This document shows positions 21,801-32,900 of a stretch of 64,000 nucleotides of DNA, one piece after another. Made by a program: the position numbers and the translations under genes. Each line of letters opens with the position of its first letter. Position 1 is the stretch's first letter. The notes under the pieces were generated by a model. That model was not told the origin of the DNA. It worked only from the letters and a program-made list of their open reading frames with translations, and searched no databases. Location: positions 169,799 to 233,798 of the forward strand of contig NC_133493.1 in assembly GCF_025370935.1 (NCBI RefSeq), in the 5' to 3' direction. Source of the stretch: Choristoneura fumiferana (lineage: Eukaryota; Arthropoda; Insecta; Lepidoptera; Tortricidae).

Positions 21801-22736
21801 AATACTGAAAAAGTTTAATGAATACAATTTTTTGGTGTCAGTAATAGATAAATATTTTGATACAATGTATGACTACATATTTATGCAACCTTGTTTTTGT
21901 ATACATATTTTTAGACGTGACTGTACGTAGTATAACGTAGTTATATCAGGAAATTGCACATTCACACTGCTGACAACTGGAAAATTTATATTTTAGTGAG
22001 CGAAGTATGAGCAAATCCCTCCAGCAGTTAAATCCCGTAGTAAGGATCACAAAAGTATTTTAATACTAACTAGATGTTAATTACTCAAAAGAAAATTGCA
22101 GTGTGTGTTATAGTGTAGTGTATCTTTTTATTACTGAAGGCTTTTCAGACTGTTCAGTAATTCCAGGATTCATACAAAACAAACTAACGCTAAGTTTACT
22201 TAGATATTATACTAGTATCGATCATAGATAATCCAAATCTTTGTAAATAAATATTACTAATACGAAAGTGACTTTGTTAGCTAAATTTAACTCTGTTTTA
22301 ACTTTTAAGTTCTAAGTAAGTAGATACGCAGCAACCAAAACTAAAAGTAAGCTAATATTTTGAGGGTAAAATCAGAATTCATAAATTTCAATCAATCAAT
22401 CAAGGGGTGTGAACTGTGAAGGGTTTTTCCATACAATATGCCATAAATGATGACACATACTCTGACGCCAGGAAGCGCTACCTCGTCTACTCGAACCCGC
22501 CACTTCATTGTTACTTACTGCACTACTTTTAAAATGCCAACAAGAAAAACGGAACTATTTTTCACGAAGAATTTAATGTAAATATTACGAAAGATTTATC
22601 GTTGCCAAATACATATTAAATTTGAATTTATTTATACAAATACGTAAACAAAGACTTACTTACCTCCGGTGTCCGGTTCCTTCCACCATGCCTTCGCCAG
22701 CTTGAATAAAATATGGCCGCCAAGCCAAAACGTCAG
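18819..22736 (-). CDS. Unrecognised gene, four phase-compatible exons
   Basis: Minus-strand exons: 22,664-22,736, 20,383-20,727, 19,330-19,490 and 18,819-18,965. All have good sites (donors GTAAGT, GTAAAT, GTACTG, GTGAGC; acceptors CACAG, TTACAG, GTCAG, CGCAG). Every junction keeps frame (phases 1, 1, 0), giving about 242 open codons. The product is rich in Leu, Phe, Trp and Cys and looks helical (HILFKLAKAWWKEPDTG, AFKLAIVLRHTPTDLVVRLL). The 345-nt exon is cysteine-rich (ICTKCF, FCKLCASSCF, CRHTKNCNC). GC content changes sharply: the 345-nt exon is AT-rich, the last two exons GC-rich. I do not recognise the family. A HEAT/ARM-like helical-repeat protein is a guess. Start and end exons were not found. 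Joining to the HD-like exons at 18,604 would put a stop in frame. Confidence 0.6.
19640..21923. mobile_element. Inverted repeat pair (about 284 bp each) flanking an exon
   Basis: 19,640-19,923 and about 21,640-21,923 are reverse complements. The outer ends are CAGTCACGTCTAAAA and TTTTAGACGTGACTG, each flanked by TA, as expected for Tc1/mariner-type target duplication. The inner similarity ends at the same point in both (cgtttgat-cataaatatgta). Between them lie introns and the 345-nt exon of the unrecognised gene. No transposase is visible. Either this is one foldback element around the exon, or two insertions of the same 284-bp element in opposite orientation. Confidence 0.75.
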
Positions 22737-23749
22737 CTGTGCACAACAACAAAACTACTATTTAATCACACAATATCATTCACTAGCAGCCTCGAGGCCT
22801 CAAGGTTAAAATGTCGCACCAATTTAATCTTATTTTCGTGTGAATGGTTTGTGATTGTGAACGTATGTTTGACAAAAGATCTGTATAATATAAAGTGTTT
22901 ATTTGACAATTGCTTGTCCGCTATTGGACTGACATTTTCTTTAATTGAGTTTAGTTATTCCTTTGAAATATAATGAAAATGATATGCATAATGAAATGAG
23001 GTTTACTTACATGAATATTCAGGCTCTTGCCAGTAATTTAGAGTTTTATTTTGTGGCAGAAGTTGTTTTGTTTGGTTACGGCGAGCGAGGAGTGAGTACG
23101 GTACGGCTGTCAAGAGTGTCATGGCCGTCTCCGCCGGGCGGCAAGGGAGGCCTATAGTGATGTCCTATGTCGGAATCGACGTTCTTGTCGACAAAAAATT
23201 GCATTGCATGTTTTACCTGTTCTTGAATTCTATCGTTTTATATACGAACCTTATTAATTTATGAAGGATTAAGTTGAAAGCGAATCATACTTTTAACAAA
23301 CTCAATTGATTTTATACCATATTGTAAAGGGCGTAAGATTGAATATTTGTGTAAGCTTATGATGTCGATACACGACATCTGAAAAAAGAGGGGGTAAGTA
23401 TAGTGTTAAGGGAGAAAGGGTGTTTTGTTTCCAGTTCCAGATCATATTGCCATTTTGAAATTTGCAGTGAAGTAGAAGTGGTTGTAGAAGTACCTACTTG
23501 TACAGCATATAGGTATGCCCGGACTGACGAAGATTCGAGTTCGATTCCCAGCTCCGCATTTCTTTTCTCTTTTTGTCAACGTGTTCTAGGTACTTTGTTG
23601 TATTAAAACCAGCAGTTTACGACAGCTGCAGACTTTATTTTTTATTGCAATTGTCAGATGATTGCAATAGAAAACGTTCTCATCTTGAATATTCGTATGT
23701 ATTGTTTTATATAATGTAGGATGTGAAGGATGTCTATGGAAGTAGCAAA

Positions 23750-24415
23750 ATAAAAAAAACCGGCCAAGAGCGTGACGGACACGCCCAAGATAGGGTTCCG
23801 TAGCCATTACGAAAAAAATCAAGTAGGTAATATTATGTGCGCAATTAAAACACCTACTACAGTCTTAAAATCTACTACCAGAAAAAAGAGCGTATCTTTA
23901 CGGCACTTACGTCCTTTTGTTGAGAAATGTCGTTACGTCGTTTTGTTTTCGGCAATAACTCAAAAACATTATATCCGATTATGTGGAAACCAATTTTCGT
24001 TGAAAGTATTTATTAAGCGTTACCTTTCCATATTTTTTTGCATATTTTTTGGGCACAATTTTTGCTACTTTGGGAGCGATTATTTCCGGAAATCTTAACT
24101 TAATCAAAAAACTTTCTGAGAAACCTTACTATCTTTTCAAAAGAGCGGTCGAACTGTGCCACACGTTGATGTGTTAACATTTTTTTTTTTCAAGTTCTGT
24201 TACGTGTATGGAGTTCCCCCCTATAAATATTTATTTTTGTAATTTAACTACAAAACTAAATAGCGGCTTTGACAAGACATCTGCATCTTGTACATCTTGT
24301 ACTTTTCGAGTAAAATGCATGTGACATACGGACGGACGGACAGACAGACAGATAGACGGACTTGACGAAACTGTAAGGGTTCCGTTTTTGCCATTTTGGC
24401 TCCGGAACCCTAAAA
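23750..24415 (+). repeat. Interspersed 'ccggccaagagcgtg ... gggttccg' repeat
   Basis: It starts 'accggccaagagcgtgacgg' and 'agggttccgtagccattacg' and ends with tetranucleotide-like 'ggacggacggacagacagac' and 'gggttccgtttttgccattt' then 'ggctccggaaccct'. Another full-length copy lies at 54,326-54,974, and the inverted 3' end alone at 55,396-55,500. No protein-coding capacity was seen. This kind of repeat is very common in moth genomes. Confidence 0.75.
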
Positions 24416-26424
24416 AAGACTTGTCAAAAGCATGTCATGCATGCATACGGTTTTGGATTGTAATTTTGAATGTTTTATAATTAATTAAAAGAAGTCAATT
24501 AGTACAGGGGTTTAATTTTTTGAAAGTCTACATAATAATATATAGACTACAGTACTTAAATTCTAGCATGGTGCGGGTGACACTTGATGCACGTTTCGTT
24601 TTACTCGAAAAAAGTTTCTGCGGTCTACATACATGGAAGTATATTTCAGTTGTAGCCTGAATATGAGTGGCGTAAAATATTTCAACATAATAATAATCAC
24701 AATATATTTATTGTAAAGCACAATTATGTGAAGAAATGTAATATGCATGTAACGTAACGTTTAGTGATAGGACTTAATGGATCTTGAGTTATATCTGTAC
24801 TTATTAATTGGTAAGTAACGAATATTCTTGCAAACTTCGGTTAGCCTTACTTAAGTGGCAAATAATAGCCAGTAATAATCGGATTAATGATGACAGTAAT
24901 TATGATTAAGATTTTAAATAATTAGTTTTACCGACTCAAGCTTCGACACTTTGACTCAAGTCTTGTAATATTGACAGCTGTCACCCGCACCATGCATCAA
25001 TAAAAGTACTGTAGCTTTCTTCCAGGGCACTGTCCAAATGCTGCACGCGACTTCGTAAGCCTTATATTCGTTTATCTCTATTCCACGGGAACTATGAAAT
25101 TTTGCGGGATGAAATCTACCTTTTGTTCTTTTCCGGGACGCAATCTATCTGTATACCTACCGAATTTCATCTAAATTGGTTCAGCGGTTTAGACGTGAAG
25201 AGATAGCGAACAAAAAACAGACTTACAAACATTCACATTTATAATATTAGTGGGATTGGTAGGTACCTACTTTATGTTTGTGGTAAGAGATGCGTGATAA
25301 TGATAACAGCTGCGTTGTATGTAACCATTTTAATGATGTGTTATTTTCTTCAGTGTTAGTCATCATGAAATCAAAAAATAATGAAATCGAGAGGAAAACA
25401 TTTTGTTTTATCGCAAATAACTTATTTTGTCTTATTGAATAAAGATTTTTATTATTATTATTATAAAAAATATAATATTAGGTATGTACCTACTTAACCT
25501 AACCGATAAGTCACCACGTCGAGAACATCGATATTTATAATATAAGATATTATTTATTTCCCATCACTACAGTCAGGGGATGAAGAGTAGCAAATACCAG
25601 CACCGCCAGCACGCATGCGCCCTGGCCCATGAAATGCCATTTCTTTAACAATTGAACTGTGATTTTCAAAAATAAGCCTTATGCAATGCATCGAAATCCA
25701 CATAAAAATATGAACTTAAAGACAATGAGTGAAGGCATAGATTGCAATAAAAGGTATTCCGGGGTGTCTGGCTTTTCCATTGTAGTATTTTCCAATTTCC
25801 GCTATAGGAAGGAGGGTTAACAAAAAAAAACATTTTCATTAAAAACAAATTTACTTTTAATCATTTGTATCACCTTGCTTAAATAGGCACACATTTATAA
25901 AGGCACATTATTTTAGAAAAATTAAACAAGTAGAAACGGTCAGCGGGCAGTGGGGCATGTAGGTAAGTACCTATGTTCACTGCTCGCCCGAGACGCGTGC
26001 TGCGTGCTGCACAGTGGTCATCTGGCAGCACACGTAATTAGTACAAAAAACGCTAACCGCTCCGCCCGTTGGCTCCCAGTCGTGGCTTCAGTACCTGTTT
26101 ACATCTTTCCAGTAAAATTATTCAATACTCAGTTTATTTTTGCTTTAGAAAAAGGGTAAACAATCTTGACGATTATTTTTATTGAAAAACTTTTTAATAA
26201 AACAACTATTACTTGTTTTACCAAAAGCATGTAAATTATCATAATGTCCTTGCTAGTTGTTACATGTTTGTTGTGACTTATTTTTCAATAGTGTTATTCA
26301 ATAATAAGACACGTCAAGATCGCTTACCTTCTTTCTAGAATGCTAAAAAAACGAAGTATTAGAGGGCACTTCGGTGCTCAATCGAATCAAAAATTAAAAC
26401 TTTATTCTGCAAGTAGGCCGCAAA

Positions 26425-26458
26425 GCTTTGAGTATTTATCTAGATAAATACTCAAAGC
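26425..26458. repeat. 34-bp perfect palindrome
   Basis: Every base from 26,425 (GCTTTGAGTATTTATCT) to 26,458 pairs with its mirror position, with no loop. The centre is between 26,441 and 26,442 in a TCTAGA core. Confidence 0.9.
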
Positions 26459-26990
26459 CGCAAAGAGCTCTTATACATATCACTTTCTTTAAACTACCAA
26501 CCAGCGCTTTCGGAAAGACCATCATTACCAAGAAGAATGCGCCGCAAGAAACTTGGCAGAAAGTCATTTTTTTACTTTTTTATAAAAAAATGACGGATGT
26601 ATAGGGTATCGGACTCGTTAGGATTGTGGCTCCCACAATGTATCGCTATTGGAACGATTTTACTATATTAATGTAAACAGGGTCTCACAGAAAATTCGTT
26701 TGCCACCCATCACACCAAGTTGTAGTAGGAGTCAGGGTCTACGCTAGCGGACGCGGTTTGCACGGAGCGGGGGCCGCCTGTTGAATAATATATATAAGCA
26801 GCACTTGCACCCCCCTGGCCTAAGAGAAATATGTAAAACAAGACGAAGGAACAGAGACCTATAAATGCACCTCCCTATATAGAGACCCTAATACAGATGC
26901 AAGATGCAATGCACCCTTCTAAAAATAATCCTGCATGCCGGCGCGCCAGCTAGCGTAGGTCCCTAGTTGTGCTATGCTCTGGCTCTCCAT

Positions 26991-29900
26991 CTAATACTGC
27001 ATCGGGTACAGTTCCTCCCACACTTGCAGCCGCTTCTCGTGCAGTTTCTCATGGACGGAGAACTGCTTGTCGACGCGAAGATACTTCCTGTCGTGGGGGG
27101 TCATAGTGGGCCACGACAGGCCGGCCGGTTCCGCGCCGTCGCGCGGGTTCGGGTCTCTGCAAGTAAACATAGTCAGAGCAAGGGGAATATTCTGGAGTTC
27201 CTTATTTTTTATGTAACTTAAAAAGGGGATCCTTTAGCTGATGGAAAGCAATCATCACCGCCCATGGATATCCATCCGTAGCACGAGGGATGTCATAGAT
27301 GCAGTGCAGGCCCTTTGAGAGACTAATATAGGTACTAAATTTTTAAAGAACCTAAGATCGCTCCGGGAATGCTGTCCCATTCAGGAAGCTGATTCCATTA
27401 TTCTTGTGCGTGGGAAAAGTTTTGCTGAAGGCTGAAGTTGTTAGACTACCAACAAGGTGGTGAGGATAAAAAGAATGACGGTTACGCGAGGTACATTAGT
27501 GCAACCTGGCTGCAGTCAATAACTAATGTTTTTTTATAAGATAAATCCTCACTTGTAAACGATCTGGTGCGAAAAAAAATACATTAGGTCCAAGTTTTTT
27601 TTTCAAACCGCGACGTTGGTGTAAACCTCAGATGGCTTACGGGAGAGAGGGCGAGCTGCAGACGGGCAGCTCAGCAAGGAGAATTTTTTTAGCATGCCAA
27701 AGGATGCTCCTGTTGAGCCGACCTCGGATTTCGGACGCTAAGGGAGATTTCTGCAACCAATCGGATTTTAGTAGTTCCTGGTCCAAGTTAAGGAACTACC
27801 GCGAATAATCCTAATGCATGACTCTGAAAAAGTATGAAATTCACCTGAATTCTTACTTACTCTATGTGGTTACATTTGTGGATAGTTACTTACCCGTATG
27901 TAGCGAAGTTGTACCAGATAGCCGTCATACGGTCCACTATGGTTGCGTCCTGCGGCGCGGGCGGGGGCGGGGACTTCGCGTGGATGGGGGGGCGGAAGTA
28001 GCTCATGGAGAACAGGTAGATCAAGTCGTCGTGGTGAGCAGCGCCTGCGGAAACAACCACTCTTTCAGAGATCAGCAGAAGGACGCTGTGATGATGCCAA
28101 TTTCATAGTTGACTTAGCACTTCTTCGCGAAGGAGCAGAGCTGACAGCTTAATCAAATACTCCGGAAGTCCTTATCCTTTCATTTCAATCATCGATCTGA
28201 TTAAAGAGAAGCACGGGATCTCTTAAGAGTGGCGTAGAGCTGATGCTATGAGCTGAGAAGGCGGTAGCTGTTAATGTTGGAATCACAGGGTCTAGGCGGC
28301 CAAATTCTGAGTCCCCTTTATTCTTCTGAATAACTTACCCTCGGGTTTCCCGGTGCGAGGGTCCTCGTGGAAGCTGTTGTTGCCGATGTAGCTGAATTCG
28401 CTGTACCACACCGGGTGCGCCGAGTATCGGCACATCAGGTTGGCCATCCTGAAAAAGGGAACATTATTTATTAACGTCTATCAAGGTGTAGACGAAACCA
28501 TATTTACGAGTATTGCTATCCCGGAGAAAATAAGGAGCAAAGTATCCGATGTGTCACCCAAAATTCGAATTATGTTTTGCGTGAAAGAGTCGCTAGCAAA
28601 TATTGAATCGAAGGTTCGCAAACAGATAGTCTCGCACTACAACGACCAGAATCCCTGCCGGTGAAATTACTGGCACTTGAGGTATCTCATCTTAGACCTC
28701 TAGGTTGGCAACGCATCTGCAATCCCCCTGGTGTTGCAGGTGTCTATGGGCGGTGGTGATCTCTTACCACCAGGAGACCCACTTGCTCGTTTGCCATCCA
28801 GTCGAATAAAATAAATAAACAAAGAATCCGATCCGAATCCGTGAAAATATGGTCTAGAGTAGTCATACCTACTTAGAACTATTTCTTTGTACGGTGAAAT
28901 CGGATCTAGTGCGCAAACTGCCTTACAAATAGTTCTACGTACGTAACTGCTCTAAGCTTCACCAGTGTGCCGGGCATGCCAGCTTTTGTCGTAGTCGTAG
29001 ATCACATTAAGATTAAGTATATCTTTCTTTCTAACCGCGTTGGTGCCATAATTCTTGATGTGCATTCTCGCGGTGGCCTACGATTTGTACCCTTCAGTCC
29101 TCCCCCACCCCCGTATCAGCGCGTCCTCTCTCAGAATTAGTTATCAAATTTTTTTAGATCCTTGTTGCAAGGTTTTTGCGCCTCTCGCTGATGAGCTGGC
29201 GATGGTCGGCCCCAAAGAGTATTATTAGTACCTATAGAGAAAGTCGGTCCTGAGTCTTTTGTATATATAGTTGGTACCTGTGGGTGTTGAACCCGATCAC
29301 GCTGTCACCGTACAGCTTGCCCAGGGCGCTCTCGCTCTCTGGCGTGTCGGTGACGTCCTTCCCCCCCAGATACGCTTCTTTGAGGCGGCGGCTGGCAGCT
29401 GCCGCGTTGGTCTTCGGCAGGTCGAATGAAATGGGTGCGATTGTCTCCCATTCAGCATTCATGCGGTCCCGAAGCGTTTTGTTCCTGGTCACACCTGGGA
29501 AAATAAAATCATACAAGCTCGTTTCCCTAAGCTGTATTACAAAACGGCGCTCGATTAACCACTTCAAAATCGTTCGCTTTACGGCCTCGCAATGTATTTT
29601 TCAGGTCTAAATTAGATTAGGGGAAAAGTCAAATACTCGGGTACCTGCTAGATCAGTTCGTCAACGTATCATCCACTTTTCGGCTCCAAAGTCTTGCTGG
29701 CAAAATGCGCGCTGAGGATATTGTCGATTTGCATCGTGGCAATAGTTAACATGTATGTATGCAAGATGAGACTGGCATTTATTAACACCTATGGTACTTA
29801 GATAATAATTGACCGAAATAGGCGTCAGTTTGTGGAGGTCCATATAAAAACAATGCCCTTCCTAGGAGTAGTGAGGATGGTTTGTATCAATCTATAGTCT

Positions 29901-32900
29901 TACCTCCTAAGAACGATATTTCATTACGTACCTATGTCATTGCTACGCACCCACGCACTTTATCGATATTTTTTCATGGTGGTGACTTACTGAAAGCCTT
30001 CCAGAAGAACTCGTCTTCGGTCTGGCTGACGAGCAGCGGCACGGAGTGGATGCGTCGCGCGCGTATCGCTTCCGCGGGCTGCACGGCCAGGAAGCGCGGC
30101 TGGCCCACATCTGGCTCCAACACTGGTGTCCACAGCCCGATGGGGTCAAAGCCGAATTGCTGGAAAGAGGAATCATACCGTGTCATTGTGTTTCAAAAAA
30201 ATTAAAACAAAAAATTGAACTGATTACAAAAAGCCATGAAAATAATTTTCTATCAGTCTGAAGTCGGTGCCTCAGCACGAGCCAGTAGGAGTGGACCTAT
30301 AGTTGTCTACCGCACTTATACACTATATATTGGGCTTCAATCACTCCTGCTGGCTCGTGCTGAGGCACCAACTTCAGACTAGTAGAAAGTTATTTTCATG
30401 GTTTTTCTAGTGTCCAATTTTTTGTTATAATTTTTTTTACATCAATGTATTTAAGATACAATAGTTTAATGACAACTGCTCGTCTCCTTTTACGAAAGAT
30501 TCGCTTTTTCGGATGCAGAGACGTTCATTATTGAGGAGTCCGGTGCTTTACCACCCGCTCTATCTCACCATAATCCATTACGACCAGCATAAATTGCTTA
30601 ACAACTATGTTTAAGTAATTGAAATTCAACCCGTGAAGTACTTGTTATTGAGTAATAGCTCCGTTGGTGAAGTGTGATCTTCATCATCAGTTCCACTTCA
30701 CCAACTAAAAAATCCAAAGTACTATAGGTGTGCCTTGCCTACAATATTCGAAGAGTTCCCTCGATTTCCTCAGGATCTAAATCCTGATTTAGTGCCTATG
30801 GGACCTAATTATATAAGCCCGAACGAACGAAAAAAAAATTTTGAAATCGGTTCATAAATAACGAGTTCTGAGGTAACAAACAAAAAAAATACATAACCGA
30901 ATAGGTAACCTTCTATTTTTAAAGTCGGTTAAAAAGTAATAATACAGGCAACAAGGTGTAACAAGTCTGTTGTTAAAAGATTGACACGTTTCAAGCACCA
31001 ATGTACTGTGGACTTTGTAGCCTTAATTAACGTTTCTAATGACACTTACATCCCAGAATCCAAGCAGCGAGTTCCCCATCTCCTGCCAGGTCTTGGTTTT
31101 GAGGCAGTCGACTATAGCGCGCGAGGAGTTGGTCGGGCAGTTCAGGATACGCGCCTGCTTCTGTGCCAGGTCCAGCTGGTGGTTTGGTAGCGGCGCCTTG
31201 CCCAGCGGGGAGGCGGACATCGCTATGCCACGGTGGAATAGACCTGGAGTACAAGGATTATTATAGTATTGAAAGTAAGTTAACAGTAATAAAGATCAGA
31301 CACCTACACTAACCGGGAAACTGTAGTCGGTCGGAACTTGATTGGAAGTTAGAAAAATAAATGTGAATGCAAGGGGAAAGTAGGCCTCCAACCCTCTTAG
31401 GCTGGCTTGCGCAAAATAGAACTGGCAGCACCATTACAGCTCTGAGTTAACTGCTTATCCATGGTCAAATCTATGGAATTACTTCACGTCAGCCAATAGA
31501 CGTTCACTGCTGGACATTGACCTCCCCAAGGCTCTCCACTCAGACCGGTCTTGTGCTTTATGGAATTTATTCATGGAATTACTTGTCAACCCTAAACCGT
31601 GAATGTGAACCCTAAACGATGAAACCGTGCATCACCTTTGATATTTCTTTCGGTACAGCCTTACAACCTAAAATCTGGACTCCATTTGATAACTTCTTTC
31701 TCGGCATCTTCCGACCTGAAGAAGTCATAATGAGAAAATAATGTAGCTTATTCTTCAGCATTTCTCAGTCAGAGGGAGTAAAAGCTACTAGGTGAACATT
31801 CCGGAGTTTGCCGTTAAGCGTGCGTCCTTTTGATCGCGGATTTTCAACCACGATGCACCGCAGTGGCCTGATATGCTAAAGCAAGAGAGAAGAGGGTCGT
31901 AAATGCTCTGACCCTCCATCTCCCTCTGACCCTGCGTGGACTATAACTGGAATTACCTTTGGACATGTCCGAAACCATATGCAGTAAAACGCTGATGGAG
32001 CCAGCGCTGCAGCCGGCGATGGTGACCTGTTGGGGGTCGCCGCCGAAGGCCGCCGCGTTGCGCCGCAGCCAGCGCAGCGCCGACACCTGGTCCTTGAAGC
32101 CGTTGTTGCCGGGGGCCACCGCGTCGCCGGTGCTCAGGAAACCTGACGATGTCAGTGGCATAGTCGAAGTATACAACGGAAAAATTTACCTCTGTTGAAT
32201 CTAGTAATATGAATCTGACGGCGAAATAACAATTCTGGATCTCAAGTCAGTAGATATTATGGAGTTGATTGCAATTGAAAAGGTAATAGTTACCAAGCGA
32301 GGCGAGGCGGTAGTTGATGGTGACGAGCACGACGTCGTGGTCGAGCAAGTAGTGCGGCCCGAACAGGTCGCTGCGGCCGGTCATGGAGTAGAAGCCGCCC
32401 GGGTGGATGAAAAAGATAATCGGGAGCTTGCGCGAACTGAAAACCAAGGTCAAAGTATAATAAAAGAACAAATTTGATAAGTGCAGTTTTCAAGTAAATT
32501 ACTCGTACGGAGCTTAAATTGGATCATCAAAGGATCTAAGTAGATACCATCTTGATATATCTGCGAAACTAGCGACGCTACAAATTGTGTTGCGTTTTCA
32601 AACTAAGAAGCTACTTGATTGACCAAGGCAGTGGACATCCCACTGGATAGGACCGGTTAGGAAATTATGTATTAGGTAAAGGAGAACATATACAACAAAA
32701 TATATATATGAAACATACAACCGAATTGATAACCTCCTCCTTCTTTTGAAGTCGGTTAAAAGTAGTGACACGGAGACTCACAGAGGCAAATACTAGATCT
32801 CACAGATAGTTTTTTTTGACTGGATGGCAAACGAGCAATTGGGTCTCCTGATGGTAAGAGATCACCACCGCCCATAAACATCTGCAACGCCAGGGGTATT

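Larger units (their letters stand above)
22737..26990. other. Repeat-rich spacer between minus-strand genes
   Basis: It holds an RTE-type tail (23,095-23,175), an interspersed 'gggttccg' repeat (23,750-24,415), a repeat 3' part at 25,040-25,262 ('ctaaattggttcagcggttt', 'cacatttataatattagtgg') and a 34-bp perfect palindrome (26,425-26,458). No exon could be linked by phase to either neighbouring gene, apart from the weak signal-peptide candidate discussed in the findings. Confidence 0.5.

Noticed and set aside
30981..32477. Plus-strand frames opposite the carboxylesterase exons
   Set aside because: They are antisense shadows of exons whose minus-strand frame is continuous over 11 exons with conserved catalytic residues.
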